Source: Clostridiales bacterium (GTDB lineage Bacteria > Bacillota > Clostridia > Peptostreptococcales > Anaerovoracaceae). Taken from it: DNA of 64,000 nt. The DNA lies in assembly GCA_015058155.1 (NCBI GenBank), contig SVCW01000003.1:40931-104930 (forward strand), in the 5' to 3' direction. How positions within the stretch are numbered: position 1 is the stretch's first letter; each line of letters opens with the position of its first letter. Below the pieces are notes generated by a model. The model was not told the DNA's origin. It made no database searches and saw only the letters and a program-made list of their open reading frames with translations. A program made the position numbers and the translations under genes. Below, piece by piece: positions 9,901 through 15,508 of the stretch.

Positions 9901-10849
9901 TGCCGTACCAGCATGCATTTCCAGTCTTGCTGTCGTAGAAATATCCGTCGATAGCGCTGTTTGAAGCGATGATTTCTACGTTACCGCTTGTCTGTGACAT
10001 TCTTGAATCCATTCTTGGGTTCCAGCCTGCAACCTTGCTTGTATTGCCATCGCCGTTTGCGTATGTTGTTGGAAGACCGTCACTGATGAAGATTACATAC
10101 TGGCTCATTCCGTTTACTGTGCTCTGAGCAAGAAGGTTCTGAGCGAGCTTGAGTCCGCCTTCAATGTTTGTAAAGATCTGGCTCTGTCTCTTCTGATAAT
10201 ATTCACCTGCTTCAGTGTAAGTTCCTGTTCTAGGATTTACAATTCCGTCGTTTGCCTTACCGAAAACATCATTTGCTTCCTTAGCAAGAGCATCCTTTAA
10301 ACTCTTTGCACTATTTGCATCTGCTGCGTCTGTCCAGCCACTGATTCTTTCAGCATCTGTGTTGAAACGAACAATTGAGAGCATTCTCTTTGCCTGAGGA
10401 TTTGCTGCTGCATCTGCGCAGAACTGATCAATAAATGCGTTTGCTGCATCTTCAGCCATCTTGTACTGTGTTCCGCCGTTGATGTTGTTATCTGAGTCAA
10501 CCATTGAGTATGACATATCCATTACGATAACAACTGCTGCCGGAAGAGCCTTGTAAAGTTCTTCGATGCTGTAAGGTGCTGTTGCTGTGAGTGTGATATC
10601 GAATACATTTTCGTGGTCAGTTCCTTCGATTGTCTTACTGATTTCGACACCACCCTTTGATGTTACCCCGCCCTGATATACTATCTGGTGCTGATTAAGG
10701 GGCACTGCCGGAGCCTGAGGTTCCGGATTTGCCGGAGCTACTTCACCTGTCGCAAATACACTCATGCCTGAGAGGCTGAATAAGAGTGTAAGCGTAAGGA
10801 TGAATGATAATACTTTTCTTGCTCCTTCCTTTCTTTTTTTGTTACCCAT
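6929..10849 (-). CDS. Large VWA/Cna-B surface adhesin with VPATG sorting signal
   Basis: A 1306-residue cell-wall protein. A signal peptide (VLSFILTLTLLFSLSGMSVFA) is followed by a von Willebrand A domain (about 90-400) with an intact MIDAS start DMSYS (D111, S113, S115). After that come several Cna-B/SpaA-like beta domains, seen as repeats of the kinds ITVKKDVTG, YTVENLQPGTYTIEE, VEKVWQGDEGLDVRPESIEVQLYD and WTQLSRSGNWSVKEV. A CSVC pair occurs near residue 630. The C-terminus has a Gly/Pro stretch, VPATGD at 1271, a hydrophobic segment and a basic tail, forming a sortase signal. The start at 10849 has AGGAG 8 nt upstream and is better than the frame's first Met at 10867. The family is a pilus-tip or matrix-binding adhesin. 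A c-di-GMP riboswitch lies in its leader. Confidence 0.92.
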   Translation of the reverse strand: MGNKKRKEGARKVLSFILTLTLLFSLSGMSVFATGEVAPANPEPQAPAVPLNQHQIVYQGGVTSKGGVEISKTIEGTDHENVFDITLTATAPYSIEELYKALPAAVVIVMDMSYSMVDSDNNINGGTQYKMAEDAANAFIDQFCADAAANPQAKRMLSIVRFNTDAERISGWTDAADANSAKSLKDALAKEANDVFGKANDGIVNPRTGTYTEAGEYYQKRQSQIFTNIEGGLKLAQNLLAQSTVNGMSQYVIFISDGLPTTYANGDGNTSKVAGWNPRMDSRMSQTSGNVEIIASNSAIDGYFYDSKTGNACWYGTTYSDKGAQKARDIALSLKAGDKSGDISIFSIGINVGEVGDISKLQRNGNTNPGFSVVDTNTEKYEIDSIKNGALVKGTNPDTNFKKWLAFGIASNYYWDGDNPQNLTDAFKAIKTQIEVINQQSIESSWVVTDPMSVKSPATVDFLGFYDKDGNLKVGKTSLNGKYADGEENTALVTTANNGVESISWDLKDSGYVLEGNANSGTYTYTLKYRVRLANEIDNFKEVTVDEPGVNSTGVYETNGKTTFAYKENVDGKLSDIKELEFEVPAVHGFLGEFAFQKVSSKTGEPICGAKFVLEHSDRCSVCSHKDVKATVSWSQTSISDEEGIVEFTDIPSGHDFILSEEAPAFGYEDNSDTYKVKVAYDVTTVEGKAALTADDFVPVATTTIVAIEPGPGETVPTDSAIVMNVPQGENPPQLPPGLYEYQVIDVYPEIPEGSFSKVENTPLNKITVKKDVTGAASEEEFERGAFRIVLRDAAGEEVETIDLPQRVNGELVYEYTVENLQPGTYTIEEIYAELPGHGLGYERITSYSTTDQPTGAAVTVGGGSEEWAMVTNHYNYSPSIIPVTFSKFWVDESNRDGVRPDSVIFGLYEEGSNKYIKEMEVGPDKLDVTVDETGDIYTATFTYDSNKYPGGVYVKELGYRDASGINMFGRNEYAVPGYNEAGEVTDTSTGALLGLENVHFAETVVIPVEKIWGADTEGKETDVTFILKADGKEINRYVLTKEEAEANAVYVSVPGITGSSVLLENPWKFVFTTDAENNELFKNREGGVGEAIKYEVVELSLGSRWSVSYDNEWADGRDSNMNFDWENSWVVVNTYNPPGAPRYTSRTVEKVWQGDEGLDVRPESIEVQLYDGNRPYGQEVELSDEKGWTYTWTQLSRSGNWSVKEVDVPDGYESSIRNSGTTIVVTNTYEEVIEETTPPGITTTPGITPPGGDGGGDIDLFDEDVPLADVPATGDNTTYYALVALVSGVSLLWLNLTGRKNENEQ

Positions 10850-10884
10850 ATTTCGTTCTCCTTTCAAAATCGAAGCGAAAACAA

Positions 10885-10975
10885 AATACTGGCAGCCGGG
10901 CTGACATGGTTTCTTCTGAAACTTTAGTCCCCTAGCTTTGCGTCCTGCCCTTTCGGACAGTTTGCCATTTTCAGA
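10885..10975 (-). ncRNA. c-di-GMP-I (GEMM) riboswitch upstream of the adhesin
   Basis: The minus strand contains the GEMM-I core. P1 is TGGCA/TGCCA. AAAC leads into the P2 hairpin CTGTCC-GAAA-GGGCAG with its GNRA loop. The near-invariant joining segment GGACGCAAAGCTA follows, then the P3 arm and CAGCCCGGCTGCC. The aptamer core is 10891-10966. It sits about 40-120 nt upstream of the adhesin start, with AGGAG at its 3' side. No terminator hairpin follows the aptamer, so control through the ribosome site is more likely; I could not tell whether ligand turns expression on or off. The gene order riboswitch, adhesin, sortase parallels known c-di-GMP-controlled surface proteins in clostridia. Confidence 0.88.
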
Positions 10976-11000
10976 CCGCTGTTTTCTTTATCTTGGCTTT

Positions 11001-11045
11001 ATTATATTTTCATACGGTTACATTACCGGTTACAGTTTGAAAAAA
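11001..11045 (-). promoter_or_regulatory. Adhesin promoter with tandem heptamer operator (site 2)
   Basis: On the minus strand TGTAACC (11034-11028) and TGTAACC (11022-11016) have a 12-bp period. Nine bp separate the second copy from a consensus TATAAT (11006-11001). The upstream flank is TTTTTTCAAAC. The predicted transcript starts about 20-25 nt before the c-di-GMP riboswitch, so this promoter should drive the riboswitch-controlled adhesin mRNA. Confidence 0.8.
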
Positions 11046-11047
11046 TT

Positions 11048-11089
11048 TCTTCAAAAAATAACAAAATGCGATTTTTTTGAAACCGCATT
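11048..11089 (-). terminator. Terminator of the pilus operon
   Basis: A 10-bp stem around AATGCG/CGCATT (11065-11070 and 11084-11089), extended by U-A pairs, is followed on the minus strand by TTGTTATTTTTT. It lies directly after the pilT stop codon at 11100 and just upstream of the adhesin promoter. Confidence 0.8.
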
Positions 11090-11099
11090 CTGTAACTTA

Positions 11100-12155
11100 T
11101 TATAAAATTCTGTCGAGCTGCGCGGGATTGTCTGCATACTCAAGCGCAACTTCTTTTGTAATTTTGCCTTCCCTGTATAAGCCTGCGATGGACTGATCCA
11201 TCGATATCATTCCTTCGGCTGCACCTGTTGAAATTGCAACGTTTATCTGGTGTCCTTTGTTATCACGAATCATGTTCTTGATTGCACCGTTTACATGCAT
11301 TATTTCAAACGCAGGCACAAGTTCCCCGTCTGTTCCAGGAAGCAACTGCTGCGATACAACAGTGCGAAGCACTGACGCGAGCTGAACTCTTATCTGATCC
11401 TGCTGAAATGCCGGAAACTCATCGATGATTCTGTCGATTGCATTGACTGCACCTTTTGTATGAAGTGTCGCAAAAATCAGATGACCTGTCTCTGCTGCCG
11501 TCATTGCAGTTCTCGTTGTCTCAAGATCTCGCATTTCACCAAGCTGTATTACATTTGGTGCCTGGCGCAGGCATGCTCTCAAAGCCGAAAGATAATCTCC
11601 TGTGTCGAGCTCGATTTCTCTCTGACTCACGATACTTTTTTTGTTTCTATGTAAATACTCAATCGGATTTTCAAGCGTGATTATGTGAAAACTTTCGTTT
11701 TCATTAATTCTGTCCACAAGACACGCCTGTGTCGTTGACTTGCCGCTTCCTGCAGTTCCTGTAAAGAGAACCATTCCGTGTGTGAGTTCCGATAACTTCA
11801 TAACTTCTTCAGGAATCATGTATTCTCTGTAATCAGGAATATCAAAAGCCACGACTCTCACTACCGCAGCAAGAGAGCCTCTCTGCTTGTATGCATTTGC
11901 ACGGAATCTGGCAAGCCCCGGAACAGAAAACGAAAAGTCATCGTCTCCGCTTTTTATGTACTCGTCCATGCTTCTTCCGGCCATACTGTACATTTCAGAA
12001 ATAAGCGCTTCCGTTTCCTTCGGCATCACTTTTTCTTCCGAAAGTGCGTGTATTTCTCCGTCATATTTCGCGCTTACATTTCCACCGGCTACGATAAAAA
12101 TATCCGATGCCTCAAGCGAAACTGCTTCTTTTAAAATATCTGTAAGAGCTATCAT
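11100..12155 (-). CDS. pilT: Type IV pilus retraction ATPase, PilT family
   Basis: A 351-residue cytoplasmic hexameric ATPase that normally depolymerises type IV pili. Visible motifs are Walker A GTAGSGKSTT, the Asp box (IDEFP region), Walker B-like NVIQLGEMRD and the His box ETGHLIFATLHT, with the usual N-terminal PAS-like domain (LKEAVSLEASDIFIVAGG). Length matches PilT. It is the last gene of a seven-gene minus-strand operon. No PilB-type extension ATPase is present in the window, so either that gene is elsewhere or this single ATPase does both jobs. Confidence 0.93.
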   Translation of the reverse strand: MIALTDILKEAVSLEASDIFIVAGGNVSAKYDGEIHALSEEKVMPKETEALISEMYSMAGRSMDEYIKSGDDDFSFSVPGLARFRANAYKQRGSLAAVVRVVAFDIPDYREYMIPEEVMKLSELTHGMVLFTGTAGSGKSTTQACLVDRINENESFHIITLENPIEYLHRNKKSIVSQREIELDTGDYLSALRACLRQAPNVIQLGEMRDLETTRTAMTAAETGHLIFATLHTKGAVNAIDRIIDEFPAFQQDQIRVQLASVLRTVVSQQLLPGTDGELVPAFEIMHVNGAIKNMIRDNKGHQINVAISTGAAEGMISMDQSIAGLYREGKITKEVALEYADNPAQLDRIL

Positions 12156-12185
12156 CTCATGCCCTCCTTATAACATATAAAGGGG

Positions 12186-12596
12186 TTATTCTCCTCCCCA
12201 CACATTCATGCTTTCATCATTCTCCCAGCTTCCTGTATAAACAGTCTGCCAGCGTTCTATAAGATAATCGCTGCCGTTTACTGTAACTTCGACCCGGAGT
12301 TCTCTTGTGTCATTTATATGGCACACATATTTATACGTATCCCCTTCGCAGGTTACATTATCAGGGATATTGCCGCTTCTTATTTCAGAAAGAATCTTTT
12401 CAGCCTCACTATCTGCTGCGTAATACTCTTTCACACTTACTGCAGTCTTCTCAGAAAGAGCACTATCCGCACTCGCCGATGAAACTGACAATACTGCAAA
12501 TACCGTGATACATAGTATTGCAAATATGACAAGAAGCGAACTCACACCCGTTCCCATTGCGAAAACAGATTTTTCTTCATTTCTCTTTTTACTCAA
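12186..12596 (-). CDS. Small single-pass pilus-operon protein (minor pilin-like)
   Basis: A 136-residue protein of unrecognised family. A basic N-terminus is followed by one hydrophobic helix (VSSLLVIFAILCITVFAVLSVSSA) and a polar region with two Cys (CEGDTYKYVCHI). The layout of an N-terminal helix with a globular soluble domain suits a minor pilin or pseudopilin, but a canonical G/A^xxxxE prepilin cleavage site is not evident. The start is TTG at 12596 with AGGAGG 9 nt upstream. It overlaps the upstream gene by 8 bp, indicating translational coupling. Confidence 0.72.
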   Translation of the reverse strand: MSKKRNEEKSVFAMGTGVSSLLVIFAILCITVFAVLSVSSASADSALSEKTAVSVKEYYAADSEAEKILSEIRSGNIPDNVTCEGDTYKYVCHINDTRELRVEVTVNGSDYLIERWQTVYTGSWENDESMNVWGGE

Positions 12597-12987
12597 AACT
12601 GCTCACCTCCTGCCAGGAAGTTTCAAGTGCGAAAACTTCTTTTTCCTGATCAAGGACAACTATTTCCGCAGTTCCGAGATACTGATCCATTTTGATTATT
12701 TCTGCCGTAATCTCAAGATTTCCGTTTTCAAGTTCTATAGTATAAGTGAGCGTGTCACCATCACTATCTCCCGAAAGCAGCCTTGCAGCTTCTTCAAAGT
12801 CTCCGGCTGTTGATTTTATAATCTGAGCAGTATTTTCTGCCGCAAGAACCGCCCTGTCCATCCGGAAATTAGCTTCCGTTTCGTTACGGCTCCATACAAA
12901 AGCCTTTACACAAAGGCCTGCTGCAAGTGCAAATACAAGCAGCATTACAAGCATTTCCATCATCACGAGAGGTGCCTTACTTCTCAT
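12589..12987 (-). CDS. Pseudopilin-like protein of the pilus operon
   Basis: A 132-residue protein with an N-terminal hydrophobic helix, KAPLVMMEMLVMLLVFALAAG. A Glu lies within the helix, as in prepilins, but shifted from the usual +5 position. The remainder is a soluble beta-rich tail (TYTIELENGNLEITAEII). By position and layout it is a minor pilin; the family is not otherwise recognised. It overlaps the genes on both sides by a few bases, so the unit is tightly packed. Confidence 0.72.
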   Translation of the reverse strand: MRSKAPLVMMEMLVMLLVFALAAGLCVKAFVWSRNETEANFRMDRAVLAAENTAQIIKSTAGDFEEAARLLSGDSDGDTLTYTIELENGNLEITAEIIKMDQYLGTAEIVVLDQEKEVFALETSWQEVSSFE

Positions 12988-13481
12988 AAGCCGACCTCCC
13001 TTCTTCCGTAAACCGAATAGTTCACAGAAACAATATCTCCATCCGGAGTCTTTATATCAATGCTAATCAAAGCATCAGTTATCGAAGCACTCATAGACTC
13101 CGCAGGAACAAGTTTTTCTCCCGCATCAGCTTCTACCCCGCTATCGGGAATCGAAAAACACTCCATAAGCCACCCGTCATAGCAGTAAATCTTTGTAGCA
13201 TATATATCGCCATCGATTTCCTCTTCAATAACGAGTGCCTGGCTTCCGTCCATTTCACCAAGATATACTCTGTCAAGATTTTCTGCCTGCTCGAGCTTTG
13301 TGAAAATATAATGCGCACACGTTCTTTCGCGATACGTTACATCGTCACGCGAAGCAATCTTCTGATATGAAGATATTCCGAGACTGAGCGTCGCTATGAT
13401 ACAGATTGCAAATATACCGAAAACGAGAAAAACGAACGCATCCGATATTGAGTTGTTCCTTGCGTACTCTTTTTTTCTCAT
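12984..13481 (-). CDS. DUF4860-like pilus-operon protein
   Basis: A 165-residue protein resembling the DUF4860 family found in clostridial type IV pilus-like loci. It has a short cytoplasmic N-terminus, one membrane helix (AFVFLVFGIFAICIIATLSLGI), then a soluble domain with RTCAHYIFTKLEQAENLDRV and a beta-rich C-terminus ending near VSVNYSVYGRREV. It probably acts as a minor subunit or priming pilin. It overlaps the downstream gene by 4 bp and directly abuts the upstream one. Confidence 0.75.
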   Translation of the reverse strand: MRKKEYARNNSISDAFVFLVFGIFAICIIATLSLGISSYQKIASRDDVTYRERTCAHYIFTKLEQAENLDRVYLGEMDGSQALVIEEEIDGDIYATKIYCYDGWLMECFSIPDSGVEADAGEKLVPAESMSASITDALISIDIKTPDGDIVSVNYSVYGRREVGL

Positions 13482-13796
13482 TTACTTCTCTATCACCGTA
13501 ATATCGGGCATTATGTTCGAAGCAAATACATCGTAGTGAACATAAAACCTTTCTTCATCAATTCTCACATTGTATTTTTCTACGAGATAATCAAGCGTAG
13601 GTGGATAAATTCCTTCGTTTGCATAACAAGTAACCGCTCCTTTTACAAGCGCTTCTTCAAGTCTTACGGCTGCCTGTTCTTCACCGGCACTTCCGAGACT
13701 TCCGAAAGCAGTCGTAAAAATAGCGACTACTACAATAATTACTATGACAGCAGGAACGAGTGCTGCAATTTTTCCCTTGTTTCTCGCCCTTACCAT
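13482..13796 (-). CDS. Short pilin-like protein
   Basis: A 104-residue protein with a basic start (MVRARNKGK), a hydrophobic helix (IAALVPAVIVIIVVVAIFTTAFG) and a soluble part containing AVRLEEALVKGAVTCYANEGIYPPTLDYLVEKY. That pattern is common in type IV pilins and pseudopilins (alpha1-C, then a YPxxLDxL motif). A standard prepilin peptidase site is not clear. Immediately downstream of pilC, it is the best candidate for the major pilin of this locus. Confidence 0.72.
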   Translation of the reverse strand: MVRARNKGKIAALVPAVIVIIVVVAIFTTAFGSLGSAGEEQAAVRLEEALVKGAVTCYANEGIYPPTLDYLVEKYNVRIDEERFYVHYDVFASNIMPDITVIEK

Positions 13797-13803
13797 AATA
13801 CAC

Positions 13804-14847
13804 CTATCCGAGTGATGCCATAATCTGCACGAGCGGCATCATAACCGAAAGAAGTATCAGGCCTACAGCTCCGGCTGTAATAACAATAATGCAAGGTTCA
13901 ATCCTGCTGATTTTTGAAGCCAGCGCATATTCGCTCTCTTCAAGCAGTCTTTCGGCGATGCTCTGCATTGCATCGTCACCAAGTCCGCCCCTCATTCCGA
14001 CTTCAAGTAGTCTGCATTCTGTTTTCGGCAGGATTCTGTTTCTGGAAAGAGTATCTGAAAGAGTCTCGCCTCTTGACAGATCTTCGATACTTCCGAGGCA
14101 TCTCTTCTGGAATGAAGGTATGTCTTCTGTAAGCTTCGCTGCCATTGTGAGCGCATCCTCAATAGCAAGGCCACTACTTACAGACATTGAAATAGCCTGC
14201 GCAGTTCTTGCGATATTGATCTTTTCCCAGACTCCCTTATCGCCGAAATTCTTTTTCCAGAATCCGAGGAAGCTGTTTCTGAAACTTCCTGAAAAAGAAA
14301 TCATGATCATCAAAACAGCTGCTACTGCCACAAGTATACAAATAGCAGGCATGATGCTCTTTATAACTTTTCCAAGTGCAAGGAGAACTCCGGCAATGCC
14401 TGTAAGCGAACTTCCCATCTGTCCGTAAACTTTATCAAATAACGGTAAAACCTCCACCAGTAGTACTCCTATTACGATAAACATAATAATGAGTAATAAT
14501 GCCGGATAGAGTAGTGCCGTTTTTATTTGTCTTTCAAGTCTGAGACGATTGTCATAGAACTGTGCAAGTGCTGAAAGCGATTTTTCCAGTCTCCCCGTTT
14601 TTTCTCCCACTTCAATAAGGCTTGACATATAAGCGGGAAAAGCTTCACTCTTTTTAAGTGACTCCGAAAGCGAATAGCCTGAATCACAGTAGCCTGCAAG
14701 TTCTCTTAATAGTTCACTGTATCCGCCTTTTTCATCTTCAGCAAGCATGGTAAACCCGTCCGCCGGACTGATTCCTGCGTGCATAAGCATCTCAAGGCTC
14801 TCGGAAATATGTCTCAGTTCTTCACCGGATAACTGCATTTTCTTCAT
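13804..14847 (-). CDS. pilC: Type II secretion/type IV pilus platform protein, PilC/GspF family
   Basis: A 347-residue polytopic inner-membrane platform protein. Two T2SSF domains are visible: ISESLEMLMHAGISPADGFTML with VGEKTGRLEKSLSALAQFYD, then a second copy with ISMSVSSGLAIEDALTMAA and VGMRGGLGDDAMQSIAERL. Three hydrophobic segments lie between and after them (LLYPALLLIIMFIVIGVLLVE, a middle segment and the C-terminal helix). It is slightly shorter than typical PilC (about 400). It would anchor the ATPase and guide pilin assembly. GGAG lies 5 nt upstream of the ATG at 14847. Confidence 0.9.
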   Translation of the reverse strand: MKKMQLSGEELRHISESLEMLMHAGISPADGFTMLAEDEKGGYSELLRELAGYCDSGYSLSESLKKSEAFPAYMSSLIEVGEKTGRLEKSLSALAQFYDNRLRLERQIKTALLYPALLLIIMFIVIGVLLVEVLPLFDKVYGQMGSSLTGIAGVLLALGKVIKSIMPAICILVAVAAVLMIMISFSGSFRNSFLGFWKKNFGDKGVWEKINIARTAQAISMSVSSGLAIEDALTMAAKLTEDIPSFQKRCLGSIEDLSRGETLSDTLSRNRILPKTECRLLEVGMRGGLGDDAMQSIAERLLEESEYALASKISRIEPCIIVITAGAVGLILLSVMMPLVQIMASLG

Positions 14848-14907
14848 AAATACTCCAGTTTGATATTTTAATTACTTATTTTACCACATATTTGTGTATG
14901 TTTGCAA

Positions 14908-15327
14908 TTATTCCGAAGAAAGCGCACTATGCATAAGAATTATAAGTTCAAGAACACTTCTGAAGCTCTCCTCCTGTTTGCCTTCAAGCCACATTACAGA
15001 TCCCTGCCAGCTTGCATTCTGTCTGAAAAGAATCCGAATGCTGAATGTCGCAAGTTCCCCTGTGTGTTTTTCCTCATCCGAAGACGGCGACAATTCTATA
15101 GTGGCAGGCGGTATGAAATGCCTCATTTCGTTGAATGATTGCGGTGTTTTCAGTTCTTCAAGGACTTTCTGCATCTTCAGAAGGAACTCTACTGCACTTT
15201 CAAACTCTTCCCGTTTTCCCGTCCCGGCATTAAAAAACGATCCCGTCATAACGCCATGGATATATGAATCTATACATACCAAGGTATTGCTATTTCCAAT
15301 ACTTTTTGAACTTTTATTATCTGCCAA
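14908..15327 (-). CDS. Unknown protein heading the pilus operon
   Basis: A 139-residue soluble protein with no signal peptide or membrane helix. The C-terminal half (ATFSIRILFRQNASWQGSVMW..., FRSVLELIILMHSAL) looks like a conserved beta-strand plus helix motif that I associate with small clostridial proteins of unknown role. I cannot name a function. The start is TTG at 15327 with GGAGG 9 nt upstream. It is the promoter-proximal gene, under the tandem-operator promoter, so it may be a regulator or adaptor of the pilus machinery. Confidence 0.75.
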   Translation of the reverse strand: MADNKSSKSIGNSNTLVCIDSYIHGVMTGSFFNAGTGKREEFESAVEFLLKMQKVLEELKTPQSFNEMRHFIPPATIELSPSSDEEKHTGELATFSIRILFRQNASWQGSVMWLEGKQEESFRSVLELIILMHSALSSE

Positions 15328-15361
15328 TAGCCAGTACCTCCTTCTACATCTTTTCGCTGTC

Positions 15362-15406
15362 AGTATATCAGCCTGCGGTCACAGTATTGGTTACAGTTTC
15401 AAAAAA
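15362..15406 (-). promoter_or_regulatory. Pilus operon promoter with tandem heptamer operator (site 3)
   Basis: On the minus strand TGTAACC (15395-15389) and TGTGACC (15383-15377) have a 12-bp period, then 9 bp, then TATACT (15367-15362) with an extended TGA. The T6-GAAAC flank matches the other two sites. It sits in the 181-bp divergent region between the pilus operon and the first HD-GYP gene. Confidence 0.8.
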
Positions 15407-15448
15407 GGTCTTCATTATTTTGAACTTTTTAAACTGCACATTCTCTCT

Positions 15449-15477
15449 TTGACTTGTCAGGAAAAAATTGATATTAT
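15449..15477 (+). promoter_or_regulatory. Sigma-A promoter of the first HD-GYP/GGDEF gene
   Basis: TTGACT (15449-15454), 17-bp spacer, TATTAT (15472-15477), about 30 bp before the ATG at 15509. It lacks the tandem heptamers and so appears to be controlled independently of the pilus promoter beside it. Confidence 0.75.
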
Positions 15478-15508
15478 CAGTTTATAAATGGTTTGAAAGG
15501 AAAAGAGT

